From Geobacteraceae bacterium (GTDB lineage: Bacteria > Desulfobacterota > Desulfuromonadia > Geobacterales > Geobacteraceae): a DNA stretch of 47,312 nucleotides. The notes beneath the pieces are model-generated. The model saw only the letters and a list, made by a program, of their open reading frames with translations. It did no database searches and was not told the origin of the DNA. Position 1 is the stretch's first letter. Each line of letters begins with the position of its first letter. Where the stretch lies: NCBI GenBank assembly GCA_009773645.1, contig WSYB01000032.1:1-47312 (forward strand). The letters run 5' to 3'. The position numbers were made by a program, and so were the translations under genes. Shown piece by piece: positions 6,310-14,689 of the stretch.

Positions 6310-8181
6310 ATGAATACACCTGATCTGATACTACATAACGGCAAGATTACCACCCTCGATGGCGCCAAGCCTCAAGTTTCGTCCGTTGCCATAACTGGCG
6401 GACGCATAACCGCCACCGGAGGTGAAGAACTCCTCGGGACTGCAACTGACAGGACCAGGAGGATCGACCTCAGGGGCCGTCGGGTCATTCCCGGTCTCAA
6501 CGATTCGCATATGCATGTGATCCGTGGCGGTCTCAGTTACAACCTGGAGCTTCGCTGGGATGGTGTTCCGTCTCTCGCCGACGGCTTGCGCATGCTGAAA
6601 GAGCAGGTGCAACGCACTCCTCCCGGCCAATGGGTCCGGGTCATCGGCGGCTGGAGCGAATTTCAGTTCGCCGAGCGGCGCATGCCCACGCTCGAGGAAA
6701 TTAACGCCGTCTCCCCAGACACACCGGTCTTTGTCCTGCACCTGTATTGCCGCGGAATGTTGAACAAGGCCGCTCTGCGGGCCTGCGGCTACACGAAGGA
6801 CACCCCGAATCCGCCCGCCGGTGAAATCCAGCGCGACGGGAACGGTAATCCCACCGGGCTTCTCATCGCCCGTCCCAATGCCGGCATTCTTTACGCCACC
6901 GTCGGCAAGCAACCCAAACTGCCGCCCGACCATCAAATGAATTCTTCACGGCACTTCATGCGCGAGTTGAATCGCCTTGGCCTCACCAGCCTGGTGGACG
7001 CGGGCGGCGGATCGCAAATCTACCCGGATGACTACGCGATCATCGAGGAACTTCACAAGCGTGGTGAAATGACCGTGCGCATGGCCTACAACATCTTCAC
7101 GCAAAAACCCAAAGAGGAAAAAGAGGATTTCCTGCGTTGCATGAAGCTGACCGCGCCCGGCAAGGGTGACGATTTCTATCGCTGCAACGGCGCCGGAGAA
7201 ATGCTGGTCTACTCGGCGGCGGATTTCGAAGATTTCCTGGAACCCCGGCCCGACCTCCCGTCCAACCTGGAGCAGGAGCTGAAAGAGGTCGTTTCACTGC
7301 TGGCCGCCAATAAATGGCCGTTCCGCATTCACGCGACCTATGACGAAAGCATTTCCCGCATGTTGAACGTGTTCGAAGAGGTAACCCGCGAAGTCCCCTT
7401 CGGTGACACAAAATGGTTCTTCGATCATTGCGAAACCATCTCCGACCGCAGCCTCGAACGCGTCAAAGCGCTGGGAGGCGGCGTTGCCATCCAGAACCGC
7501 ATGGCCTTCCAGGGCGAATATTTCCTGGATCGTTATGGGAAGCAGGCGGCGGAACGTACTCCTCCGGTACGAAGTATGCTCGATCTTGGCATTCCTGTGG
7601 GAGCGGGCACCGATGCAACACGCGTATCCAGCTATAACCCCTGGCTTTCCCTTTACTGGCTGGTTGCCGGGAAGACCATCGGTGGCGCCTCGCTGTATTC
7701 TGAAGCAAACCGCCTCAGCCGGGAGGAAGCATTACAGCTCTATACCCAGGGGAGCAGCTGGTTTTCGGGCGAAAGCGGCAAGAAAGGGGCCATCGCCATC
7801 GGCCAACTGGCGGATGTCACCGCGCTCACCGAAGATTACTTCTCTGTGCCGGAGGAGAAAATCAAGGGGATCGAGTCCGTCCTAACTATTGTTGACGGAA
7901 AGATTGTTTACGGCGCTGGGGAATTTGGGAACCTTGACCCGCCTCCGCTGCCAGTGCTGCCGGAATGGTCACCCATAAAGGTTTATGGCGGGTATGGGGC
8001 GCCATTGGACATGCGCAAAGCTGCTCGCGCCGGCGTCCCGGTCCCTGGTCACCAGCATAGCGCTGAATGCCATTCCCACGGCTGTCACCATGCCGCCCAT
8101 CAACTCCAGGTCGGCATCAAAGCTGCGGCTCCCCGTTACGGTGACTTCTGGGGCTTGGGCTGCGATTGCTTTGCCTTCTGA
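6310..8181 (+). CDS. Amidohydrolase family (YtcJ-like) metal-dependent hydrolase
   Basis: 623-residue enzyme of the amidohydrolase-3/YtcJ type. The N-terminal beta-sandwich (DLILHNGKITTLDG) is followed by the metal-binding HxH in GLNDSHMHVIRGG (about residues 67-72), later FRIHATYDESISRML, WFFDHCETIS and PVGAGTDATRVSSYNPW, which supply further metal ligands including the conserved Asp. The substrate is probably an exocyclic amide or related bond, but is unknown. The start has GGGGG upstream and lies 4 bp after the truncated hydrolase. The C-terminal 45 residues are unusual: GHQHSAECHSHGCHHAAHQ is rich in His and Cys and may bind metal. Confidence 0.9.
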   Translation: MNTPDLILHNGKITTLDGAKPQVSSVAITGGRITATGGEELLGTATDRTRRIDLRGRRVIPGLNDSHMHVIRGGLSYNLELRWDGVPSLADGLRMLKEQVQRTPPGQWVRVIGGWSEFQFAERRMPTLEEINAVSPDTPVFVLHLYCRGMLNKAALRACGYTKDTPNPPAGEIQRDGNGNPTGLLIARPNAGILYATVGKQPKLPPDHQMNSSRHFMRELNRLGLTSLVDAGGGSQIYPDDYAIIEELHKRGEMTVRMAYNIFTQKPKEEKEDFLRCMKLTAPGKGDDFYRCNGAGEMLVYSAADFEDFLEPRPDLPSNLEQELKEVVSLLAANKWPFRIHATYDESISRMLNVFEEVTREVPFGDTKWFFDHCETISDRSLERVKALGGGVAIQNRMAFQGEYFLDRYGKQAAERTPPVRSMLDLGIPVGAGTDATRVSSYNPWLSLYWLVAGKTIGGASLYSEANRLSREEALQLYTQGSSWFSGESGKKGAIAIGQLADVTALTEDYFSVPEEKIKGIESVLTIVDGKIVYGAGEFGNLDPPPLPVLPEWSPIKVYGGYGAPLDMRKAARAGVPVPGHQHSAECHSHGCHHAAHQLQVGIKAAAPRYGDFWGLGCDCFAF

Positions 8182-8262
8182 TCACCAAGCCGATATCGAG
8201 TCAATCACCGCAGGATGAAAACCGCTCGCGGTGCCATATGAGCTATCGCAATGAAACTAATG

Positions 8263-8869
8263 TTACATAGCCGCAATTTCCTCAGCCAGCTCATCCAGGG
8301 TGGCCACCGCCAGATCGGCCAACTCCGGCCAGCGGAAGGCGCCGTTGCGGTCCACATGGATGGTGGCAGTGCCGGCGGCACGTCCCACCTGCAAGTCGAA
8401 CAGATAGTCTCCCACCATCACTGTCTCGTCCGGTGCGCTCCTCCAGGCGACGAGGAGTTTCTCGATCCCCTCCGGATGGGGTTTGGGCGCCGCCTCTCCC
8501 CGGCCGAGGATGGCGTCGGAGGTAAAGTACCCTTTAAGACCGATCTGGGGTGTGCAGGGCAATCTCCCGCGTGTTGCGAGTGAGGATGCCGACGCGGGCG
8601 TCGCGCCGGAGCAACTGATCGAGCAGCCGCCTGGCGCCAGGGGCGGCGGCGGTCTTGACGGCCAGCTCATACTCGATCTCGATCAACCGGGCGTGCCGGG
8701 CCGCAGCCTCGGCATCAGGCAGGGATGCGAGGAACTGGAGGATGTCGGCGTCGCTCTCCGTCATGCCGAGCGCACTGCGGATGGCCGCAAAATCATGCAC
8801 CGGAAGGGTCAGCGTCCCATCCAGGTCGAATATCCAGCAGCGGCGAGCGAGGATATGGTGAGCAGTCAT
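8263..8869 (-). pseudogene. HAD-superfamily phosphatase with a frameshift
   Basis: Two overlapping frames together spell one HAD phosphatase of about 200 residues. The first has CWIFDLDGTLT (motif I with both aspartates) and GILTRNTREIALHT (motif II). The second continues PQIGLKGYFTSDAILGR, then PKPHPEGIEKLL (motif III lysine) and VMVGDYLFDLQVGRAAG (motif IV). The switch is by one base in the region 8535-8560. The resemblance is to phosphoglycolate-phosphatase-like enzymes. Either the gene is broken or there is a one-base error in the sequence. ATG at 8869 is the probable start; ATG 8896 is also possible. Confidence 0.8.
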
Positions 8870-8965
8870 GTTCTCAGGATAGCCTTTTCCCACCATTCCG
8901 GCAACGGCAGACTGTACTAAAAAAGGAGATAAACTACTTTTCTCAAAAAGCAGCCTTTTCGAAAA

Positions 8966-9012
8966 ATCCGGGGATATCCATACTTAATTCACAAGGCGGC
9001 CAAGCGGCCGCC
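8966..9012 (-). terminator. Repeat-borne terminator after the DoxX gene
   Basis: GGCGGCC (8995-9001) pairs with GGCCGCC (9006-9012). The flanking TCCGGGGATATCCATACTT resembles the copy at 9480-9500. It lies downstream of the DoxX gene on the minus strand. The T-run is weak (TTGTG), so termination here may be inefficient. Confidence 0.55.
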
Positions 9013-9047
9013 ATTGCTGTTTCTTGGCCGGCGGATTGATTACGTAC

Positions 9048-9449
9048 TCAGCCGTGAGTGTTAAGTCGGTTTCTCAGAGCATCGCCGCTCCAGATCCCGC
9101 CCCCCTGCGAAGCGATGAACAGAAAACCGAAGCAGTAGAGCACTGCGAGTTCGCCTTTGTTCTGGATCGGCAGCAGCGCCTCTGTTCCGTGCACCATCCA
9201 ATAAGCGACGGCCATCTGACCGCTCGATATAAAGGCCGCCCAGTGCGTGAACAGGCCGATCATCACCAGGATGCCTCCAATCAGTTCGATCGGGCCGGCG
9301 ACATAGGTAATGAATGCGGGGGTTCCTCCCGGCATTCCGCTCGGAAAATCGAACAGCTTCTGGGAACCGTGCCACAGAAATAGAAACCCGACAACGATCC
9401 GCATCAGCGCGTAACAGTAGGAACTGTAATTCGACATGAATGATTTCAT
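9048..9449 (-). CDS. DoxX-family membrane protein
   Basis: 133-residue membrane protein of the DoxX family with four hydrophobic segments. Characteristic parts are RIVVGFLFLWHGSQKLF (about 17-33), GPIELIGGILVMIGLFTHWAAF and a C-terminal LYCFGFLFIAS. Family members are linked to thiosulfate:quinone oxidation or to small-molecule/redox stress resistance, but this small form is uncharacterised. CAGGAGG precedes ATG 9449. It is flanked on both sides by copies of the same terminator-bearing repeat. Confidence 0.88.
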   Translation of the reverse strand: MKSFMSNYSSYCYALMRIVVGFLFLWHGSQKLFDFPSGMPGGTPAFITYVAGPIELIGGILVMIGLFTHWAAFISSGQMAVAYWMVHGTEALLPIQNKGELAVLYCFGFLFIASQGGGIWSGDALRNRLNTHG

Positions 9450-9474
9450 GGGAACACCTCCTGTTTGATACTAG

Positions 9475-9528
9475 CGGAATTCCGGGGACATCCAAACTTA
9501 ATTCAAAAGGCGGCCAAGTCGGCCGCCG
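9475..9528 (-). terminator. Repeat-borne terminator after the VOC gene
   Basis: The stem GGCGGCC (9510-9516) / GGCCGCC (9522-9528) with a 5-base loop is followed on the minus strand by TTTTGAATT, a good intrinsic terminator just after the VOC gene. The adjoining CGGAATTCCGGGGACATCC is the same motif as at 1396-1414. Confidence 0.7.
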
Positions 9529-9530
9529 CG

Positions 9531-9899
9531 TCAGGCTTTCTGGTAATCCGGGTTCATCTGCCAGAGCGCCAGCGTCGCCCCGGTCGGATCAGTGATCACG
9601 CTGAACCAGCCGATACTGGGTATTTCGGTGGCCTCCTTGCAGATCGTCGCCCCGAGGGATTTGGCCTTTGCGGTGGCGGCGACCGCATCGGCCACCAGGA
9701 CGTAGGCCAGCCAGAACGAAGGGGAATCGGGCATCGGGTTTTTCATCATGCCGCCTCCCGTTCCCTCACCCACCTTGATCAAGGTATAGTCCATCCCGGG
9801 GATGTCTTCCAGTTTCCAGTCAAACAACGCGGTATAGAATTTCCTGGCTTCGGCCACGTCGTTGGTCACCAACTCTACATGCACAAACGGGTTTGCCAT
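9531..9899 (-). CDS. VOC-superfamily (glyoxalase-like) protein
   Basis: 122-residue vicinal-oxygen-chelate protein: FVHVELVTNDVAEARKFYTALFDW at the start (His and metal-site region), a central GGGMMKNP, and the C-terminal WFSVITDPTGATLALWQ carrying the Glu/Gln-position motif of the fold. Members include glyoxalases, dioxygenases and antibiotic-binding proteins; the substrate here is unknown. I chose ATG 9899 (GGGGAG upstream); a GTG one codon earlier is less likely. It is transcribed toward DoxX, with a terminator between. Confidence 0.88.
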   Translation of the reverse strand: MANPFVHVELVTNDVAEARKFYTALFDWKLEDIPGMDYTLIKVGEGTGGGMMKNPMPDSPSFWLAYVLVADAVAATAKAKSLGATICKEATEIPSIGWFSVITDPTGATLALWQMNPDYQKA

Positions 9900-9937
9900 C
9901 ACTCTCCCCTTTCTCGCGGTGCAGTGGTGTTTCTTGG

Positions 9938-10939
9938 TTAATTATTGCGTTCCCGGCCTCGTTCCTCCTCTTTCTTCTGCCCTTCCCCCTGGCCCTGGCC
10001 GGGCTTCTGCGACCGCTCCCTGTCCTGCGGTCTTTGCTCCCGGCTTTGCGGCCTTGGCTCCGGCGGCTTCCCCCTCTCCCGTAATCTTTGTTCCTGGCCT
10101 TGCGGCCTTGGCGCCTGCCGCTCACGCTGTACAGCCCCTGGCTGCTCCCTCTGCTCCCTCTGTTCCCGGAGTGCCGGTCCTCGCTGCTGAGGAGGGGTTT
10201 CGTGCTGCGGCTGCGAGCGTGGTCCAGCCGGACCGCCCGGCTGGACCGGCGCTGGACGTTGGATATCCTGCTGCCTTGGGCCTCTCATCCGGGGCTCTTC
10301 CTGCCTTCCCCGCTGAGCAGGTGCGGGCGCTCTCTGTTCTCCCCGCCGCTCAAAGTGCTGGCGGACTGTCCTGTCACGCGGCTCGTAACGATAATGCTGG
10401 CGGCGTAGCGTCTGCTGCTGCTCCACCGCCCGGGGATACCGATCTCCCGAATACCGCCGCTGGTAGACAGGCAGCGGGGCGCGCACCGGGGCAGAGCCGC
10501 GGTCCCACCTGTCCCATCCCCTTCGGCGATGCTCCCATTCTCGGCCCCAGTGCTCACCCCAGCGGGGCGGCGCATTCGACCGCCACTCTCGAAAGTACAG
10601 GGGCGGCTGCCGGTAGTAGCGCACGGGGACACGCAGGATGAACACCGGCACAACCTCCGGCTCCACAAGCCACCAGGGGCCGTTGTACCAGTAACTCGCG
10701 TACCAGTAATCGTTCTGGTAAACCCAGTACAGGCCGTCGTAAAAGAAATAGTTGGCAGCGACCCGCGGAGCGTAGTAGACCGGGTAGCCCGGCACCGGTA
10801 CGAGTTCCGGGAACAACGGCAGGTTGATCCCGATGCTCACGTTGGGTAACCCGATGCCGATGCTCACCTGGGCCGAGGCAGAAGTTACCGAGCACGACAG
10901 CATCCACAGCACAATGATTCCGTAGCGCATTTTTTGCAT
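9938..10939 (-). CDS. Secreted aromatic- and Arg/Gln/Pro-rich protein
   Basis: 333-residue protein with a signal peptide (hydrophobic RYGIIVLWMLSCSVTSASAQ). The mature N-terminal third is rich in Tyr/Trp (for example YWYASYWYNGPWWLVEPE), suggesting a small beta-rich domain. The rest, from about residue 120, is low-complexity and strongly basic with many RQ, RE and PQ repeats. The start at ATG 10939 has GGAGG five bases upstream, better than more upstream ATGs. I do not recognise a characterised family; proteins of this look occur in outer-envelope locations in delta-proteobacteria. The long complementary frame on the plus strand is a composition effect. Confidence 0.65.
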   Translation of the reverse strand: MQKMRYGIIVLWMLSCSVTSASAQVSIGIGLPNVSIGINLPLFPELVPVPGYPVYYAPRVAANYFFYDGLYWVYQNDYWYASYWYNGPWWLVEPEVVPVFILRVPVRYYRQPPLYFREWRSNAPPRWGEHWGREWEHRRRGWDRWDRGSAPVRAPLPVYQRRYSGDRYPRAVEQQQTLRRQHYRYEPRDRTVRQHFERRGEQRAPAPAQRGRQEEPRMRGPRQQDIQRPAPVQPGGPAGPRSQPQHETPPQQRGPALREQREQREQPGAVQRERQAPRPQGQEQRLRERGKPPEPRPQSREQRPQDRERSQKPGQGQGEGQKKEEERGRERNN

Positions 10940-11166
10940 TTTGTCCTCCATTTCGATAAGCACGGTCGTGGGCATTGCTTGTCAATTGGAAAGTAACACC
11001 GGCCCCAACTCTCTATGAACTGCGGGCAGGATACGACGGTGCGGGGGTTTACGTTTTGAGCACAATAAGTTTATCCCTCGCTGCTGACCTGTCAATCAGG
11101 CAGTCATGGAAAGTCTGTACACCGATAGGAAATTCCGCTCGGCACCTGGTCATTCATTGCAAAATA

Positions 11167-11205
11167 AACGCCGTGAAACCTTGTACTTATAGGTTCCACG
11201 GCGTT
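11167..11205 (-). terminator. Intrinsic terminator after the FKBP gene
   Basis: AACGCCGTG-AAACC (11167-11180) pairs with GGTTC-CACGGCGTT (11192-11205). On the minus strand it is followed by TATTTTG. It lies about 40 bp after the stop of the FKBP-type gene. The stretch 10940-11246 otherwise holds no gene that I can support. Confidence 0.75.
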
Positions 11206-11246
11206 ATGGCGTTTCAGGCGTTTCGGTAATACGTACCGGCAGGCGA

Positions 11247-11678
11247 CTATTTTATATTGAGCAGTTCAACCTCGAAGATGAGGGTCGCATTGGGCGGGAC
11301 GGCGCTGCCTGCACCACGGGAACCGTAGGCAAGCTCGGGCGGGCAGACCAGTTTGGCCTTGCCGCCGACCTTCATAATCTGTACCCCTTCGGTCCAGCAG
11401 GGAATTACCCCGGAGAGGGGAAAGCTGATGGACTGGTTACGCTTGTAGGAGCTGTCAAACTCCTTGCCGTTCGTCAGGGTGCCGCGATAGTTGACTTCGA
11501 CGGTGCTGGAGGCACTCGGCGACTTGCCTTTGCCATCCTTCATGGAAATGTAGACCATCCCGGATGGGGTCTTCACGGCGCCTTTTTCCTTAGCGGCTTT
11601 GCCGATGGCATCGTTAGCTGCCGCAAAGGCCGGGACCGTTAAAACAGTGGCGATAGCTGCAATGATAAGTCTCTTCAT
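11247..11678 (-). CDS. FKBP-type peptidyl-prolyl cis-trans isomerase
   Basis: 143-residue exported isomerase. The signal peptide is MKRLIIAAIATVLTVPAFA. It is followed by a short spacer and one full FKBP domain: VEVNYRGTLTNGKEFDSSY, FPLSGVIPCWTEGVQIM, GGKAKLVCPPELAYGSRGAG and PPNATLIFEVELL. The active-site residues expected from the family (Tyr, Phe/Asp of FDSS, Trp of CWTEG, Tyr of LAYG) are present. It acts on proline bonds of proteins in the periplasm. AAGGAG precedes ATG 11678. It is a single gene bracketed by terminators. Confidence 0.95.
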   Translation of the reverse strand: MKRLIIAAIATVLTVPAFAAANDAIGKAAKEKGAVKTPSGMVYISMKDGKGKSPSASSTVEVNYRGTLTNGKEFDSSYKRNQSISFPLSGVIPCWTEGVQIMKVGGKAKLVCPPELAYGSRGAGSAVPPNATLIFEVELLNIK

Positions 11679-11768
11679 CTCTGCTCCTTATTGTGGTGGA
11701 ATTTTGAATTCAACGGGCGCTATCCTACCATTGAAAAATTGCCGCCGTCAACAGTTCCATAGAAAACA

Positions 11769-11794
11769 CCCCGTTTCGAAACTCCGAGACGGGG
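11769..11794 (-). terminator. Intrinsic terminator of the ECF sigma operon
   Basis: A 10-bp stem (CCCCGTTTCG / CGAGACGGGG, one G-T pair, loop of 6) is followed on the minus strand by TGTTTTC. It lies just after the last gene of the sigma/anti-sigma operon. Confidence 0.75.
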
Positions 11795-11823
11795 CGTCTC
11801 GTTTTGCAGCTGTACCTGCAATC

Positions 11824-12681
11824 CTATGACCTTCCCGGAGGGGGCGGGGCGAATCCACCGTTATCCCACAGCCGGTTGGGCGGACGGCGGTGGGGCATAT
11901 CGCAACTCACGACACCCAGCCGGCAGAGGGTGGAACGCCATTCGTACTTGAAATGGATGGTTTCGACGGCCCTGTTCTCTGCCTCGAAGGCAACAGTCTC
12001 AACCGGTGAATACTCCTCGCGGCCATAGCCGGTTCCGGCGCCATCCAGGGCCTGTTCCGATTTGGCAGCCTTTTTCGCCTCACTCCTGGCTGCCGGTGCG
12101 GCCGGTGCCGCCCCCGCGAGGTCGGCGGCACCGGAAGACGCATCGCCCCTGCCTCCAAAACCGCGCTCATAGGTCGGGGCCTGTTGGGACATGGGGAAGG
12201 GGGGCGGTTGATGGCACAGCACTTCCGGGTATGCGGCCACGGTGATGACTCCCATGGCGCTCTCATCCCCGAAGGCGGCGGCGTAGGAGTCCGGCACGTC
12301 GGTGAAGTAGAAGCGGTTGATCCGCTCCTGCCCGGTGCGCCAGCCCGCGAATTCGCCCGAACCGTAGGGTTCCAGGATGTACATCCGCTCGCTGCTCTTC
12401 AGCCAGGACTTTTCTCCCGAGATGATGTTGCGGCCGTCCACGGCGATCACCAGGCCGACGCGACGGTTCAGCCGGTTGCGGACCTCGATGCGGTAATGCT
12501 CACCCTTGACCGCCTCGGCGTAGACCTTCTTCAAGTCGTGTTTTGTCTTGACCGGGTAAGTGGGGAGAGTCCGGCCGTCATCGGTGACGATGCGCACCTC
12601 GATGGCGTTTCCCACACTCCCTGCCCAGACGTTTGCCGCAGACAACATAACTGCCAGAACGATTGTTGCGATGGTTTTCAT
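11824..12681 (-). CDS. Exported protein of the ECF sigma operon
   Basis: 285-residue protein with signal peptide MKTIATIVLAVMLSAANVWA. A conserved-looking globular domain covers about residues 25-160 (VEVRNRLNRR, VGLVIAVDGRNIISGEKSW, YILEPYGSGEFAGWRTG, FYFTDVPDSYAAAFGDES). After that the chain is low in complexity, Ala/Pro-rich, then ends with a short segment containing CRLGVVSCDMPHRRP. I recall similar domains only as uncharacterised Geobacter proteins. ATG 12681 has AAGGAGG at good spacing. Its position as third gene of the sigma operon suggests an envelope-stress output or sensor. Confidence 0.72.
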   Translation of the reverse strand: MKTIATIVLAVMLSAANVWAGSVGNAIEVRIVTDDGRTLPTYPVKTKHDLKKVYAEAVKGEHYRIEVRNRLNRRVGLVIAVDGRNIISGEKSWLKSSERMYILEPYGSGEFAGWRTGQERINRFYFTDVPDSYAAAFGDESAMGVITVAAYPEVLCHQPPPFPMSQQAPTYERGFGGRGDASSGAADLAGAAPAAPAARSEAKKAAKSEQALDGAGTGYGREEYSPVETVAFEAENRAVETIHFKYEWRSTLCRLGVVSCDMPHRRPPNRLWDNGGFAPPPPGRS

Positions 12682-12758
12682 GAGCCGTTCCTCCTTGGGG
12701 AATAATGTGTCATTGTTCCCTTTGACAGGAGGAAGCGGAAAAATGTTCCCCGAAAAAA

Positions 12759-13829
12759 TCACCAGACGATTTCTATTTCGACCATCCCTGACAGATCCCG
12801 TGTCTGAGGCCGCTCCACGACCCTGCCGAGACATCCCAGCTGTTCGAGCAATTCGCCCATGCGGAGTGACGGGATACGGGCCTTGATGGCATGTGGCCGT
12901 ACGAGGCCGTTATCGATGACGGAACCGCCGGAGCGGGTCACCGCTTCCTTGAGCGAGCCAGGCGCCGAAGCAGGGGCGATCAAGTCCAATCGAATCTTGG
13001 CCTTCGGCAGTGCCACCCCCGCTGGTGCTGCCGAGGCACCCCCTGCCGCTTCGGATTTCAGCATGTCGCGCTCGCCTGCGCCAGGGGCCTCTTTCTCCAT
13101 CTCCGCTGCGGCCTTCTTTGCATGTTTAGCAGATTTCGCGCCATGACCGGGCTGGTAGGGCGAGGCGCCGCCGGACAGTGCCTCAGCTGCCGGTGCGCCA
13201 CGCTCCTCCTTCATGACCGGGGGGGCCGGGGCGAAGGCAGGCTGCGGGGAGGGTTTGCCGGGGGACTCCAGTACATGCTGCGGCGCACCCTGATCCGCCG
13301 CTTTCGATGCAGACGGTTGGGCGGGCATGGTTTCTTCCGATCGAAGTTCTTTCTTCGCGGCTGGCGGCTCCGGCGTGGGTGTCTCTGCTGCTGGAACCTT
13401 CTTTTTGAGCGCTCCGGCAGGTTTGTCGGTTTTCGGGGTCGCGGCGGGGATATCCTGTCGGATGGCCGGCTGCTTTAGTTCGGTCTCCACGTTGCGCGCC
13501 AGGTAGTAGCCGCTGACGCAGACCAGCAGCAGCGCCGCAAACTCGATCGGCAGCTTGATATGCAGCGGGAAAAAGATCCGTTGCAGCCAGCTCCGCTTTT
13601 CCTGTTGCTGCTCCCGCACCCGGGCCGTGATGCGCGTGACCAGCCAGGCGGGGGGCTCCAACTCGGGAATTGTCCTGATCAGGCGCAGCGTGGTCTGCAG
13701 GTCGACCAGCTCAACCCGGCACGAGTCACATTCGGCAAGATGTTCCTCCAGACGGATGCGTTCTGCCGGTTCGAGGTCGCCGCCACAGTAGGCGGAGAGC
13801 TGTTTTCGGATGTCGTCGTGATTTTTCAT
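12759..13829 (-). CDS. Anti-sigma factor with zinc-finger domain
   Basis: 356-residue membrane protein. The N-terminus has a ZAS-type zinc finger (HLAECDSCRVEL, about residues 28-40), which in this family clamps the cognate ECF sigma factor. A single membrane helix (about residues 85-110, IEFAALLLVCVSGYYLA) is followed by a long Pro/Ala/Lys-rich periplasmic stretch and a small C-terminal domain (residues about 260-356, IRLDLIAPAS then LGRVVERPQT). The start ATG overlaps the sigma-factor stop (ATGA), so translation is coupled. It probably holds the sigma factor inactive until an envelope signal arrives. Confidence 0.87.
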   Translation of the reverse strand: MKNHDDIRKQLSAYCGGDLEPAERIRLEEHLAECDSCRVELVDLQTTLRLIRTIPELEPPAWLVTRITARVREQQQEKRSWLQRIFFPLHIKLPIEFAALLLVCVSGYYLARNVETELKQPAIRQDIPAATPKTDKPAGALKKKVPAAETPTPEPPAAKKELRSEETMPAQPSASKAADQGAPQHVLESPGKPSPQPAFAPAPPVMKEERGAPAAEALSGGASPYQPGHGAKSAKHAKKAAAEMEKEAPGAGERDMLKSEAAGGASAAPAGVALPKAKIRLDLIAPASAPGSLKEAVTRSGGSVIDNGLVRPHAIKARIPSLRMGELLEQLGCLGRVVERPQTRDLSGMVEIEIVW

Positions 13830-14443
13830 TGCGTACCCAGTGCTCTTTTCAGGCAATCCTTGACTGCGTCCCTGGCCCGGAAGAGGCGTGACTTGACCGT
13901 TCCCTCTCTCAGCTGCAATGCTGTCCCGACCTCCTCGTAGGACATCTCCTGCATGTCCCTCAGCACCAGCACCTCGCGGAACCCCTGATCCAGCGCCTCG
14001 ATGCAGCGCTGCACCTGCTGCCTGAGTTCGGCCTCCTCCAGTTGCTCCAATACCGATGGTGACATGCCGGGTGGATCCGGCAGCTCCTCTCCGTCGCTAT
14101 ACGGCAGTGGTGCATTCAGGGAATAGGCGGAACGCTGTTCGGTGACTCTGCGTTGCTGGATGCGGTTGCGTGACAGGTTGACGGCGATGGCGGTCAGCCA
14201 GGTGGAGAATCGCGCCTCGCCCCGGTAGTCTCCGATCTTGCTCCACGCGGCTATGAAGGCGTCCTGGACGATGTCGGCGGCGTCCTCGTGGATGCCGGTC
14301 ATGCGCACGGCGATATTGAAGAGCATGCGCTGATGCCGCAGCACCAGGCATTCGAAGGCCGATGTGTCGCCTCGCCTGCAGGCCACGATCAGGGCTTCGT
14401 CACTGACCGAATTTTGTTCTGCCACCTTCACGTTATATGACAT
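13826..14443 (-). CDS. ECF-subfamily RNA polymerase sigma factor
   Basis: 205-residue sigma-70 family protein with the two ECF regions. Region 2 contains HQRMLFNIAVRMTG and AADIVQDAFIAAWSK with FSTWLTAIAVNLSRN; region 4 contains FREVLVLRDMQEMSYEEVG and LREGTVKSRLFRARD (helix-turn-helix). A spacer of about 35 residues lies between them. It is the first gene of the operon with the anti-sigma factor and an exported protein. Start ATG 14443 is chosen because region 2 begins shortly after; the ribosome-binding site (CAGGGG) is close, and longer starts at 14470 or 14485 are possible. Confidence 0.9.
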   Translation of the reverse strand: MSYNVKVAEQNSVSDEALIVACRRGDTSAFECLVLRHQRMLFNIAVRMTGIHEDAADIVQDAFIAAWSKIGDYRGEARFSTWLTAIAVNLSRNRIQQRRVTEQRSAYSLNAPLPYSDGEELPDPPGMSPSVLEQLEEAELRQQVQRCIEALDQGFREVLVLRDMQEMSYEEVGTALQLREGTVKSRLFRARDAVKDCLKRALGTQ

Positions 14444-14508
14444 CCCCTGTAGAGAAAAAGTTCCCGACATGAACCGGTACGTCACAGTATCATATCAGGT
14501 GGAGGGGG

Positions 14509-14559
14509 AAAAGGGGTCAACAGGCTACTTTTCACCATTCAAAGTAGCTGTCCCCTTTT
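14509..14559. repeat. REP-like imperfect hairpin
   Basis: AAAAGGGG...ACAGGCTACTTT (14509-14531) pairs imperfectly with AAAGTAGCTGTCCCCTTTT (14541-14559), with a one-base bulge and a three-base insertion. The composition resembles the hairpin at 939-978. It lies between the divergent sigma-factor gene and the next plus-strand gene. Confidence 0.6.
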
Positions 14560-14689
14560 GCATAGCTTTTCTGATCACTTTTCTTTATCATTTCACTTGG
14601 TCGACCTGATCCGACCCTCAACAGTCACCCTCTGGCCAAGCAGAATATTCAGCCGCAACCCAAGAAGTTGCGGTCAACGGTGGGCTGAG

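Noticed and set aside
9862-10641. Long open frame on the plus strand (about 260 codons) opposite the Arg/Gln/Pro-rich protein
   Set aside because: It is the complement of a low-complexity Arg/Pro-rich gene; the product is Pro/Ala/Leu-rich without a ribosome-binding site, while the minus-strand gene has a signal peptide and a good start.
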